Shown here piece after piece: positions 37,800 to 46,448 of a DNA stretch of 64,000 bases. The position numbers were made by a program, and so were the translations under genes. Source of the DNA: Boseongicola sp. H5 (lineage in GTDB: Bacteria; Pseudomonadota; Alphaproteobacteria; Rhodobacterales; Rhodobacteraceae); the NCBI GenBank assembly GCA_020622165.1, contig JACNMN010000014.1, forward strand, positions 1 to 64,000, written 5' to 3'. Within the stretch, counting starts at the first letter, position 1; each line of letters begins with the position of its first letter. The notes beneath the pieces were generated by a model that had not been told where the DNA came from, searched no databases, and was given only the letters and a program-made list of their open reading frames with translations.

Positions 37800-37958
37800 G
37801 GGGCGGGGCCTTTGTGATCTGGATTTGGCATAGGGGCCGGGGCGGGGCGGCGTCAAGCGGGCGCATCATCTGACCGCCGGTTCGGGCCCCTCCGTGCGAT
37901 TTGCGAAAGGACATGGCAACTCTCGCAGGCGCGTGCCGGCCCGGCAGCTGCGGGCCGT

Positions 37959-38180
37959 TCAATCCGGCACGTTATCGATGCCCGAGGAGCCCCAGGGGTG
38001 GCAGCGCCCGATCCGGCGGAGCGCCAGCCAGCCGCCTTTCAACCCGCCATGTTTCTCCAGCGCCTCCAGCGCATAGGCCGAACAGGTCGGATGATAGCGG
38101 CAGTTGAACCCGACCCAGGGAGAGAAGATCAGCCGGTAGGCGCGGACTGGCAGAGCAAAGATACGGGCAAGAACGGTCAT
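37959..38180 (-). CDS. yidD: Membrane protein insertion efficiency factor YidD
   Basis: YidD is a small amphipathic factor that aids membrane protein insertion. The 73-residue protein has YRLIFSPWVGFNCRYHPTCSAYALEALEKHG and RRIGRCHPWGSSGIDNVP, the family's invariant pattern including its three cysteines. Its start overlaps the rnpA stop by 4 bp. Confidence 0.95.
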   Translation of the reverse strand: MTVLARIFALPVRAYRLIFSPWVGFNCRYHPTCSAYALEALEKHGGLKGGWLALRRIGRCHPWGSSGIDNVPD

Positions 38181-38569
38181 CGGTGGACTTTTTTCAGTGC
38201 GCGGGAAAGATCGGTCTTGAGCTGGTCGAAGGGCAGCGCGGCGGTCACCGCGGGCCTGCCCACCAGAACGTAGTCCCAGCCGGGGCGTCCTTCCAGTGGA
38301 AGGATCAGCCGGGCGATTTCCCGCAGGCGCCGCTTGGCGCGGTTCCGCGCGACGGCATTGCCAACCTTTTTCGAACAGGTGAAGCCGACGCGGATTGTCC
38401 CCGGCGTGGTCTCTTCGTCCGCGTGCCGCTGCCGGCCCTGCAGCAGAAACCCCGGAGCCGGCGCGCGCGCCGCCTTGGCCGCGCGCAGGAAATCGGAGCG
38501 TTTGCGGAGCCTTTCAAGCAAAAAAGCCCCCGTCGACGGGGCCGTCGGCGGAGGCGCATTCGGTGTCAT
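38177..38569 (-). CDS. rnpA: Ribonuclease P protein component
   Basis: RnpA assists RNase P RNA in 5' maturation of tRNAs. The 130-residue protein has LRKRSDFLRAAKAARAPAPGF and the signature RVGFTCSKKVGNAVARNRAKRRLREIAR. A 15-residue Pro/Ala/Thr-rich stretch precedes the conserved domain. It lies 22 bp after rpmH, the classic order, and overlaps yidD. Confidence 0.95.
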   Translation of the reverse strand: MTPNAPPPTAPSTGAFLLERLRKRSDFLRAAKAARAPAPGFLLQGRQRHADEETTPGTIRVGFTCSKKVGNAVARNRAKRRLREIARLILPLEGRPGWDYVLVGRPAVTAALPFDQLKTDLSRALKKVHR

Positions 38570-38591
38570 GGCACCGGCCTTTCGGGTAGGA

Positions 38592-38729
38592 TCAGGCGCT
38601 CAGCGACTTCCGGCCACGGGCGCGGCGGGCATTGAGGATCTTGCGGCCTGCCTTCGTGGCCATGCGCGCACGAAACCCGTGGCGACGCTTGCGCACCAGG
38701 TTGGACGGCTGAAATGTGCGTTTCGACAT
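38592..38729 (-). CDS. rpmH: 50S ribosomal protein L34
   Basis: The reverse-strand frame gives a 45-residue, strongly basic protein starting [20 protein letters not shown] and ending RGRKSLSA, unmistakably L34. It is the first gene of rpmH-rnpA-yidD. The 288-bp region between its start and the divergent TVP38-type gene holds no other gene and should contain both promoters. Confidence 0.95.
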
Positions 38730-39017
38730 TGTATCGCTCCGTAGTGTTGCCGGACGGCACCCCGGATGGGCGCGTCAAACGGCACGGGAATCTCTAGAAG
38801 CCCGGGCAATACGGTCTTGCGGGCCGCATGTCAACAAATCCGGGCGAGGAATCTGGGAGCTTGAAACATGGCGCTGCCGGATATGCTGGATAGGGCGGAT
38901 TTCCTGACATAAAAGCCCTCTTTCCGTCACGGTACATCAAGCAGCCGTGAGGCGCGCTATCGCCCTTGCACGCGATCCCGCATTTAGGGTCCAAGTTGAG
39001 CATGAAGGACAATCCAG

Positions 39018-39764
39018 ATGACGGACATCGTGAAAGAGCAAAGCAAATCACCCATCGCGCGCTATCTGCCGCTTGCCGTCATCGTGATCGGCGCGGGTCT
39101 GTTTGCGTGGGTGTTCCGGTCGTATCTCGGCTTTGACGCCGCCTTTCAGGCGCTGGCCGACAATCGGGAGGCGCTGATCGCATTCCGGGATGCCAACTAT
39201 CTTCTGACGGTTCTGGCCTTCATCTGTATCTATGCGCTGATCGTCGCGTTTTCGCTGCCGGGAGCGACGGTCGCGACGCTGGCCGGGGGCTTTCTGTTCG
39301 CCACGTTCCCGGGCGCGTTTTTCAACATCACCGCCGCCACGCTGGGGGCGACGGCGATTTTCCTTGCGGCGCAGACCAGTTTCGGTGCCCGGATGGGGGC
39401 GCGGCTTGAAGGCTCCGAAGGGCTCGTGAAGCGGATCAAGGACGGTATCGACGAAAACCAGTGGTCGATGCTGTTTCTGATGCGGCTGATCCCGGCGGTG
39501 CCGTTTTTCGTGGCCAATCTTGTTCCCGCCTTCCTTGAGGTGCCCACCCGGCGCTATGTCATCTCGACCTTTTTCGGGATCATGCCGGGGGCGGTTGTCT
39601 ACACATCGGTCGGGGCCGGGCTGGGCGAGGTCTTCGCCCGCGGCGAGACACCGGATCTCGGCATCATCTTCGAGCCCCGGATCCTGCTGCCGATCCTCGG
39701 GCTCTGCGCGCTGGCATTTCTGCCGATCCTTCTGAAGGCCGTTCGCGGCAAAAAGGGACTTTGA
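39018..39764 (+). CDS. TVP38/TMEM64 (SNARE-associated/DedA-like) membrane protein
   Basis: The 248-residue protein has about six hydrophobic segments and the family core FSLPGATVATLAGGFLFATFPGAFFNITAATLGATAIFLA followed by RLIPAVPFFVANLVPAFLEVPTRRY. TVP38/DedA-type proteins are linked to lipid transport and membrane homeostasis; the cargo here is unknown. The gene is 3 bp upstream of the flavin disulfide reductase gene, a pairing often seen together and suggestive of one transcript. Confidence 0.88.
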   Translation: MTDIVKEQSKSPIARYLPLAVIVIGAGLFAWVFRSYLGFDAAFQALADNREALIAFRDANYLLTVLAFICIYALIVAFSLPGATVATLAGGFLFATFPGAFFNITAATLGATAIFLAAQTSFGARMGARLEGSEGLVKRIKDGIDENQWSMLFLMRLIPAVPFFVANLVPAFLEVPTRRYVISTFFGIMPGAVVYTSVGAGLGEVFARGETPDLGIIFEPRILLPILGLCALAFLPILLKAVRGKKGL

Positions 39765-39767
39765 GCC

Positions 39768-41180
39768 ATGACCCGGATCGAAACTGATATCTGCATCATC
39801 GGCGCGGGCTCGGGCGGGTTGTCCGTCGCTGCCGGGGCGGCGCAGATGGGAGCGAAGGTGGTTCTGCTGGAAGGCCACAAGATGGGGGGCGATTGCCTGA
39901 ACTACGGGTGCGTGCCCTCCAAGGCATTGCTGGCCGCCGGGCACAAGGCGCATGAAACCTCCGTTTCCGCCTTCGGGGTTGGAGGTCATGCGCCCGAGCC
40001 GGATTTCGTCGCCGCGAAGGACCACGTGCAAGGCGTGATCGAAACGATCGCGCCGGTCGATAGCCAGGAGCGGTTCGAAGGTTTCGGCGTTCATGTGATC
40101 CGCGAGTTCGGGCACTTCATCTCGGAAAGGGAAGTGCAGGCAGGGGGCCATGTGATCACCGCCCGCCGCTTTGTCATCGCGACCGGATCGCGCCCGTTCG
40201 TGCCGCCGATCCCGGGGCTTGAGACGGTGCCGCATTTTACCAACGAAACCATCTTCGACCTGCGCGCGCGGCCGGCCCATCTGATCATCATCGGGGGTGG
40301 CCCGATCGGGATGGAGATGGCGCAGGCTCATCGCCGTCTGGGCTGCGAGGTGACCGTGCTGGAAGGCATGACGGCGCTGGGGAGGGACGACCCCGAGGCG
40401 GCGGCCATCGTGCTGGAAAAGCTCAAGGCCGAGGGGATCGGGATCGTCGAAAACGCTCAGGTTACGCAGGTGGCCGAAACCGGCGGTGGCATCCGGGTGA
40501 CAACCGAGGATGGCCGCGGCTTTGAAGGAAGCCACCTGCTCGTCGCGGTTGGCCGCAAGGTCAATGTCGACAAGCCGGGGCTGGAGGCGGGCAATGTGGC
40601 CCATACCCGGCGTGGCGTGGAGGTGGATGCGGGCCTGCGCTCGACCAGCAACCGGCGCGTCTATGCCGTGGGCGATGCCGCGGGCGGGCTGCAATTCACC
40701 CATGTCGCGGGCTACCACGCGGGCGTCATCATCCGGCCGATGCTGTTCGGCCTGCCCGCCAGGGCACGGACCGATCATATCCCCTGGGCCACCTATACCG
40801 ATCCGGAACTTGCACAGGTCGGCCTGACCGAGGCGGAGGCCCGCGAGAGGCATGGCGACAGGCTGGAGGTCGCGCGCTTCCCCTATCACGAGAATGACCG
40901 GGCGATCGCCACGGGCCGGACTACGGGATTTGTCAAAGTCATGGTGGTGAAGGGCAAGCCCGTGGGCGCCACCATCGTCGGCGCACAGGCCGGAGAGCTG
41001 ATCCAGATATGGGCGCTTGCCATTGCCAACGGTCTGAAAATGAGCGCTGTTGCAGGCATGGTCGCGCCCTATCCCACCCTGGGGGAGATTAACAAACGCG
41101 CCGCGGGGGCGTATTTCTCTCCCAGATTGTTCGAAAACCCTTGGGTCAAACGGGTTGTGCGACTGGTGCAGCGGTTTTAA
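39768..41180 (+). CDS. FAD-dependent pyridine nucleotide-disulfide oxidoreductase
   Basis: The 470-residue protein is of the lipoamide dehydrogenase/mercuric reductase type: FAD-binding GAGSGGLSVAAGA near residue 10, redox-active CLNYGCVPSKALL (about 43-48), the NAD(P) motif IIGGGPIGMEMA, and GDAAGGLQFTHVAGYHAG. It lacks the N-terminal heavy-metal domain and C-terminal vicinal cysteines of MerA, so mercury reduction is unlikely. The active-site C-terminal helix has PYPTLGEIN in place of the lipoamide-type His-Glu pair (HAHPTxxE), so it is not an ordinary dihydrolipoyl dehydrogenase. Confidence 0.85.
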   Translation: MTRIETDICIIGAGSGGLSVAAGAAQMGAKVVLLEGHKMGGDCLNYGCVPSKALLAAGHKAHETSVSAFGVGGHAPEPDFVAAKDHVQGVIETIAPVDSQERFEGFGVHVIREFGHFISEREVQAGGHVITARRFVIATGSRPFVPPIPGLETVPHFTNETIFDLRARPAHLIIIGGGPIGMEMAQAHRRLGCEVTVLEGMTALGRDDPEAAAIVLEKLKAEGIGIVENAQVTQVAETGGGIRVTTEDGRGFEGSHLLVAVGRKVNVDKPGLEAGNVAHTRRGVEVDAGLRSTSNRRVYAVGDAAGGLQFTHVAGYHAGVIIRPMLFGLPARARTDHIPWATYTDPELAQVGLTEAEARERHGDRLEVARFPYHENDRAIATGRTTGFVKVMVVKGKPVGATIVGAQAGELIQIWALAIANGLKMSAVAGMVAPYPTLGEINKRAAGAYFSPRLFENPWVKRVVRLVQRF

Positions 41181-41213
41181 ACCGCACGAATTGTTCAAGG
41201 AAGAGAGCCGACC

Positions 41214-42596
41214 GTGAATTCTCTCTCAGGCAGATTCTTGATCCTGACCGTGATTTTCGTGATGATCGCGGAAGTCCTGATCTTCGTGCCCTCGGTTGCG
41301 CGCTTTCGCGAGGATTATCTGCTCAACCGGCTGGAGCGCGCGCAGATCGCGTCGCTCGCCCTGTTGGCCAGCGACGGAATGATCGATGACGATCTGGAAT
41401 ACGAGCTGCTGGAAAACGCGGAGGTTCTGAACGTGGTGTTGCGGCGCGATCAGGTGCGCCAGCTGATCCTGTCGACGGATAACATTCCGCCGGTCTCCTA
41501 CAGCTTCGATCTGCGCGACGCCCCGGCCTGGCAGTTGATCCGCGACGCAATGGTGCGGATCGCCACACCGGAAAACCAGACCATCCGCGTGATCGGAGAG
41601 CCGGTGCGCGAGGCGGGCCTGCTGATCGAGGTCACGATGTATACCGAGCCGCTGCGGGCGGCGCTGATCGATTACGGGATCCGCATTCTCTGGCTTTCGG
41701 CGGTGATCTCGGTGGTGACGGCGACGTTGCTGTTTCTGGCGGTGCGGCGCTTTCTGGTGACCCCGATCAAGCGCGTCGTGTCGCACATGATGTCCTATGC
41801 CGAGGCCCCCGAGGATACCCGCCGGATCATCGAGCCGACCGCCGGCGTCACCGAACTTCGGGATGCCGAAATCGCGCTGCAATCGCTCCAGACCCAGCTG
41901 ACCGGCGCGCTGCGACAACGCGAACGCCTTGCCCAGTTGGGCGAGGCGGTGGCCAAGATCAGCCATGATCTGCGCAACATCCTGACAGTGGCGACGCTTA
42001 TGGCGGACCGGCTGGAAACCATTGACGACCCGGCGGTGAAACGCACCACGCCGAAGCTCGTGGCATCGCTCGGGCGTGCGGTGAACCTCTGCGAGGGCAC
42101 GCTCGCCTTCGGCCGCGCCGAAGAGCCGCCGCCTGCCCTCGACCGGGTCGATCTGAACCATCTGATTTCCGATCTGATGGAAAACGAACAGCTGACCCTC
42201 ACCGACGAGGAGGTTGAGCTGATCGCCGATATTCCCGCCGGCATCATGGCTCGCGCGGACCCCGAGCAGCTTTACCGCGTGCTGGGCAATCTGGTCCGCA
42301 ACGCGCGCCAGGCGATCCTTGCAACGGGGCAGCCGGGCAAGGTCTGCGTCAGCGCGGGCGAGACCGCCGAAGGCTGGTGGATAAAGGTGCAGGACAGCGG
42401 GCCGGGGCTGCCGAAAAAGGCGCAGGATCACCTGTTTCAGCCGTTTCACGGGGGTGCGCGCGCCGGGGGCACCGGTCTGGGTCTGGCCATCGCGTCCGAA
42501 CTGATCCGTGGCCATGGAGGCAAGCTGGAGTTGCAGGAAACCGGACCTGACGGGACCACCTTCTGCATTCACCTTCCGGCCAGCATCGCGGCCTGA
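41214..42596 (+). CDS. Orphan membrane sensor histidine kinase
   Basis: The 460-residue protein starts with GTG at 41214 after AAGGAAGAG. Membrane helices near residues 7-27 and 155-180 enclose a periplasmic sensor, followed by a HAMP-like linker, an H-box KISHDLRNILT (His about 253) and a catalytic domain with N-box NLVRNARQAI, G1 VQDSGPGLP and G2 GGTGLGLAIA. No response regulator gene lies nearby, so its partner and stimulus are unknown. It follows the reductase by 33 bp and may share its transcript. Confidence 0.88.
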   Translation: MNSLSGRFLILTVIFVMIAEVLIFVPSVARFREDYLLNRLERAQIASLALLASDGMIDDDLEYELLENAEVLNVVLRRDQVRQLILSTDNIPPVSYSFDLRDAPAWQLIRDAMVRIATPENQTIRVIGEPVREAGLLIEVTMYTEPLRAALIDYGIRILWLSAVISVVTATLLFLAVRRFLVTPIKRVVSHMMSYAEAPEDTRRIIEPTAGVTELRDAEIALQSLQTQLTGALRQRERLAQLGEAVAKISHDLRNILTVATLMADRLETIDDPAVKRTTPKLVASLGRAVNLCEGTLAFGRAEEPPPALDRVDLNHLISDLMENEQLTLTDEEVELIADIPAGIMARADPEQLYRVLGNLVRNARQAILATGQPGKVCVSAGETAEGWWIKVQDSGPGLPKKAQDHLFQPFHGGARAGGTGLGLAIASELIRGHGGKLELQETGPDGTTFCIHLPASIAA

Positions 42597-42643
42597 ATTG
42601 CCCCTTGCACTGATCGGGGCGGGGCGATAAACCCCGGCCTCAC

Positions 42644-42720
42644 GCGCTGGTAGCTCAGTTGGATAGAGTACTTGACTACGAATCAAGGGGTCGGGGGTTC
42701 GAATCCTCCCCAGCGCGCCA
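42644..42720 (+). tRNA. tRNA-Arg (anticodon ACG)
   Basis: A complete cloverleaf is visible: acceptor GCGCTGG pairs with CCAGCGC, the D-arm is GCTCAGTTGGATAGAGT, the anticodon stem CTTGA/TCAAG encloses loop CTACGAA with anticodon ACG at 42678-42680, and the T-arm is GGGGGTTCGAATCCTCC. The CCA end is encoded. The 3' half, from the anticodon loop on, is also the antisense 3' end of the recombinase gene, marking it as the integration site of the neighbouring island. Confidence 0.97.
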
Positions 42721-44361
42721 TTTCAGTTCCAAAGTGGGCACACCGCCTGCCGCCGTTTCTGCGCTGGCGGCGGTAAGCGTTTTGAGAAGCGCGGTGCGCG
42801 ATCCCATGATGCGGGCCTCTGTCTTGTCGATCACCTCGATGCGCTGGGCGACGGCGCGCAGATGATCGCGTCGATAGGTGCCGTCGCTCTTGCGCAGACG
42901 CTTGCGTGCGACCGTGGCGAAGGCTCTCACCTTCTCTTCCGTGAGTTCGGGACCTACGCGTTCGATCGCACTGGCTGCCCGTTTAGCGTCGCTCCGGGCC
43001 TGATCGCGGATGGCGGAGAGTTCGGCGACGCGGCCCTTCAACGCGGGATCATTCAAGTCAGCAATACCGTTTTCGATCGCCTCGTAGAGCCGTTTGAGCT
43101 TGGCGTCGGCCTCCGAGGCGCGCTGGCGCAGCTCGGTGATGTGGGTGCGCCGCCGGGCGATGTAGTCATCTCGGCGATTTAGGACTTCCGACAGGAGGGT
43201 CGTTAGCCGACGCGGATCAAGCAGGCGCTTCTCGATGTGAGCCGTCACCGCCGTGTCGAGCTTGTCCATGGGCACGGTCGTGCCGCCGCAGCCGTTGCTG
43301 CCCTGCCGGGCGCGGGTGGAGCAGGTGTAGTAGCGATAGCGCCCGCCCTTACCGGTTCGCAGGGTCATCGCGCCGCCGCAGGACGCGCAGAAGGCGATAC
43401 CGGTCAGAAGTGTCGGGCCGCTGACCGTGCGCGGCGGCGTCCATTTCGGATTGCGGGATTTCAGGTGTGCCTGCACCGCCTGCCATTCGTCTTTGGTGAC
43501 GATGGACGGCACCTCCATGACGACATGCTCGGACTCGGGCTTCGGGCGCTTGGCCTTCGAGTCGTAGGTGTTGAACCTGTGCTCTCCGATATAGGTCGTG
43601 CGGGTGAGGATTTGGTGTACGGCGGCGATGCCCCAGCGCCCGCCATCGCGGGTGCGGATGTCGCGCTCATTGAGATGCTTGGTGATCGTCGTCAGCCCCA
43701 TCGGCCCGCTGTCGCCGTCACCGCGTAGGGCGAGCCGGTAGATCAGCCGCACGGTCTCGGCATGGATGGGATCGATCTCCAGCTTCTTCTTGATCTTGGC
43801 GCCGCGCTTCTCGGCCTCGATCGTGCGGTAGCCGATGGGCGGGAGCGCGCCGTTCCAGAAGCCCTGGCGGGCATTCTCCTTCATGGCGCGCAGGACATGC
43901 TTGGCGTTTTCCTTCGACTGGTATTCGTCGAACAGCGCCATGATCTGGCGGATCATGTTGCTCATCGGGTCGTCGCCCAGATCCTGGGTGATCGAGACGA
44001 GCCGCACATCGGCCTTGGCGAGCTTGCGGACGTGGAACTCAAGCTGGAACTGATCGCGGAAGAACCGGCTGAACGAATGGACCAGCACCACGTCGAAGGT
44101 CGAGCTGCCATGGAGCGCTGCGTCCATCATGCGCTGGAACTCGGGCTGCTTGTCGTCGGTGGCTGACTGCCCCGGTTCGACATACTCGGCGACGATCTGT
44201 CAGCCCTTGGCTTCGCAATAGCGCTCGGCCTGACGGCGCTGGTCCGGGATGGAGAGGTCGTTTTCGGCCTGCCGGTTCGTCGAGACGCGCAGATAGAGCG
44301 CGGCGCGCGTGGTGGGGCCATCAGGCGCAGCCTCCAGTGAGCGAGAGGCTGCGTCGGTCAT
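42676..44361 (-). pseudogene. Large serine recombinase disrupted by TGA; 3' end inside tRNA-Arg
   Basis: The full frame starts at ATG 44361. Its first 53 codons contain the resolvase-type segment ALYLRVSTNRQAENDLS, which carries the catalytic serine, and end AYCEAKG-like with a TGA at 44200-44202 where relatives have Trp. The rest stays in frame: the remaining resolvase domain, a Recombinase domain, a zinc ribbon (CASCGG, then YTCSTRARQGSNGCGG) and a coiled coil around residues 420-480. An internal ATG at 44130 could give 484 residues lacking the catalytic serine, so it should be inactive. The last codons, GEDSNPRPLDS, are read antisense from the tRNA-Arg gene and the stop is in its anticodon loop. 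This was probably the integrase that inserted the island. Confidence 0.85.
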
Positions 44362-44376
44362 GGCATGATCCTCGAA

Positions 44377-44622
44377 TTAAGGAAGCGGTCCGAACAGTTC
44401 GTCGAGAACATCGCCGAAATAGGCTTCGATGATCCGGACCTCGGCCTCGGTGATGGGCACGATCTCGGGCCAGTCGTCGGTGATGGCGATGCGCTTTTGC
44501 GCGCGGCGGCGCTTGCCGGATGGTTCGACGGGGCGGAAATAGTCGTAGAGATCGGCTGGCCCGGCCCCCATAGCCTGGGGCCGGCCGATCGGTGTGCGAT
44601 GTAGGCGCCGGGAACGATCCAT
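44377..44622 (-). CDS. Small protein adjacent to the recombinase, unknown
   Basis: An 81-residue frame starts at ATG 44622 and ends PLP. Its second half, DDWPEIVPITEAEVRIIEAYFGDVLDELFGPLP, is acidic and helical and looks like a conserved protein rather than random frame. A basic segment KRRRAQKR precedes it. It ends 16 bp upstream of the recombinase start on the same strand and was probably coexpressed, possibly as an accessory factor; function is unknown. Confidence 0.6.
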   Translation of the reverse strand: MDRSRRLHRTPIGRPQAMGAGPADLYDYFRPVEPSGKRRRAQKRIAITDDWPEIVPITEAEVRIIEAYFGDVLDELFGPLP

Positions 44623-44752
44623 CCGCTCACGATGCAACTGGACCGCCCGGCGCGGAATCGCCTGTCCGCACGCCGGAGTGCGATGCGTGCTTCGACGCGC
44701 AAAGACAAGCGCATGACGGTCAAGGGCGGGAAAGGTGTGTGAAGGGCGGTCG

Positions 44753-45055
44753 TCATGCGGCGGTCGACAGCGGTTTGGCCCGCTCGATCCGGGCCTGTTC
44801 CTTCGGATCGTGCATCGCCTCCCAAAGTTCGTTGCGCCGCTGCACGTTGAGCCAGAAGTCCGGGCTGGTGCCGAACACCCGCGCCAGGATCAGCGCCGTC
44901 GCGGCGGTGACGTTGCGCCGGTCGTTGCACAGCTCGTTCACATGCTTGCGCTGCACACCCATCGCCTCGGCCAAGGCCGCCTGGGTCAGCTCCATCGGCT
45001 TCATGAACTCCTCTATGAGGATTTCCGACACCGGGGCCGGTTTGCGCTTGGTCAT
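44753..45055 (-). CDS. higA: HigA-family antitoxin, toxin gene missing
   Basis: The 100-residue protein (ATG 45055; ATG 45061 also possible) has an XRE helix-turn-helix with the HigA pattern LIEEFMKPMELTQAALAEAMGVQRKHVNELCNDRRNVTAATALILARVFGTSPDFWLNVQ. HigA neutralises the RNase HigB and represses its own operon. HigB is normally encoded just upstream, but that position holds a fragment without HigB features, cut by the insertion sequence at 45147. The antitoxin therefore looks orphaned. Confidence 0.85.
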   Translation of the reverse strand: MTKRKPAPVSEILIEEFMKPMELTQAALAEAMGVQRKHVNELCNDRRNVTAATALILARVFGTSPDFWLNVQRRNELWEAMHDPKEQARIERAKPLSTAA

Positions 45056-45501
45056 CAACATCGGTCTCACCTCATCGGTAGCTATGGTCGTCGAGATAGA
45101 GGCCGCTGGCTTCACCCTTGCTCCCATCCCAAGCGAAGATCAGGCCTGCTGCCGGTTTTGTGGAGGCCGAGATAAGGTGTTTATGAAACTGGAGAATCTA
45201 CATGACGAGAAGGATGTTCAGCCGCGAGTTCAAGCAGGAGGCGGTGGAATTGGTGACGAAGCGTGGTGTCAATGCGGCACAGGCTTCGAGGGATCTTGGA
45301 ATACATGCCACCGTGCTTCGGCGGTGGGTGCTGCCGAGGCTGATGGCCCCGCAGCTTTCCCCGGAAATGGCAAGCTGACGCCAGAGCAAGAAGAGCTCAG
45401 GTCTCTTCGACGTGATGTGTCCAAGCTGAAGGCGGAGCGTGATATCTTAAAAAAGCGGCCGCCTACTTTGCCAAGGACCAGCTGTGATGTTTGGGTTTGT
45501 G

Positions 45502-45544
45502 CATGGCCTGGCAGGCGATTTGCATGGCAAATCTGCCGAGATGG
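45502..45544. repeat. 43-nt palindromic insertion in transposase (REP-like copy 1)
   Basis: Removing these 43 nt restores the expected OrfB reading GFV-AKHRGVWP. The segment can fold: GGCAGGCGATTTGC pairs with GCAAATCTGCC around ATG. Read on the reverse strand it runs CCATCTCGGCAGATTTGCC and so on, matching copy 2 at both ends. Confidence 0.6.
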
Positions 45545-45911
45545 GCGAAGCACCGAGGGGTCTGGCCGGTAAGTTGGATGTGTGACACGCTCGGTGTGTC
45601 ACGAAGGGCTTTCATGCCTGGCTGACGCGGCCACGTAGCGACCGGTCTATCCGCGACGAAGAGCTGTCGACGGCGATCCGTGCGAGCTTTCTGCGATCGG
45701 ACCGAACCTATGGAGCCCGACGGGTCTGGCACGATCTTCTCGAAGAAGGTTACGCCTGTGGCCTGCATTGCGTTGAACGATTGATGCGGAATGCAGCCTT
45801 CAGAGCTCGCCCCAGGCGTCGGCAACCACCGAAAGACCAAGGCAGGAGGTCGGTCATAGCTGCGAACGTGCTTGAGCGAGAGTTCGAGGCGAATGGCCCG
45901 AACCAGAAATG

Positions 45912-45948
45912 CCCTCTCGGCGATGCAAGCATCGCCCCTCAGGTAATA
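45912..45948. repeat. 37-nt palindromic insertion in transposase (REP-like copy 2)
   Basis: Removing these 37 nt restores NQKW-VADFTYI. The centre GGCGATGC-AA-GCATCGCC is a perfect 8-bp hairpin, flanked by CCCTCT on the left and CCTCAGG on the right. It shares CTCGGC-GAT, ATCGCC and CAGG with copy 1 in opposite orientation. Confidence 0.65.
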
Positions 45949-46448
45949 GGTGGCAGACTTCACATATATCTGGACCGCAGAAGGCTGGCTCTATGTTGCT
46001 GCCGTCATCGACCTGTTCTCGCGGCGCGTTGTTGGCTGGTCTATGAGCGACCAGATGACCTCGCAGATGGTCACGGATGCGCTGATCATTGCAATCTGGC
46101 GCAGAGGCAGGCCGCAGGAACTGCTGCACCACTCGGACCAGGGCAGCCAATACACCAGCGAACCATTCCAAAGGCTGATGGCCGATCAGGGCATCATCTG
46201 TTCAATGAGCCGGTCCGGAAATGTCTGGAACAACGCTGCGATGGAGAGCTTCTTCTCTTCCCTGAAAACCGAACGGGTCAGGCGAAAAACCTACCGGACG
46301 AGAAAACAGGCGCGCGCCGATGTGTTCGATTACATCGAGCGGTTCTACAACCCAACGCGACGTCACTCGACCATTGGCTATCTAAGTCCTATGACCTTCG
46401 AGGAGCGAGCTATGAAAGCTTAAGTTGCCGTCTACGAAACCGGCAGCA

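Larger units (their letters stand above)
45202..46423 (+). pseudogene. IS3-family transposase (OrfA/OrfB), multiply frameshifted
   Basis: OrfA starts at 45202 (MTRRMFSREFKQEAVELVTKRG, helix-turn-helix) and shifts frame near 45331, where one base appears lost; the continuation is ADGPAAFPGNGKLTPEQEELRS. A6G at 45449-45455 is followed by another shift, either a lost base or the -1 slippery site typical of this family. OrfB is broken by a 43-nt insertion at 45502, a lost base near 45606 and a 37-nt insertion at 45912. The last part (45950-46423) is open and holds the DDE residues: VADFTYI, HHSDQGSQYTS and NNAAMESFFSSLK. No functional transposase can be made in a single piece. Confidence 0.85.
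45147..46448 (+). mobile_element. IS3-family insertion sequence, decayed
   Basis: The element is about 1.3 kb. Its ends are inverted repeats: TGCTGCCGGTTTTGTGGA on the left, and on the right (read inward) TGCTGCCGGTTTCGTAGA. GGCC adjoins each end and may be a 4-bp target duplication, though GGCC is itself a palindrome and could be part of the repeat. It encodes a DDE transposase of the two-frame IS3 type, now with several lesions. It inserted upstream of higA within the tRNA-Arg island. Confidence 0.85.

Noticed and set aside
44200-44202. TGA as selenocysteine in the recombinase
   Set aside because: Relatives are expected to have Trp here, no SECIS-like hairpin directly follows, and recombinases do not use selenocysteine.
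45072-45146. 3' fragment of higB upstream of higA
   Set aside because: The remaining codons (GLIFAWDG...DDHSYR) do not show the HigB C-terminal pattern, and the frame restored across the insertion has a stop 20-odd codons upstream.
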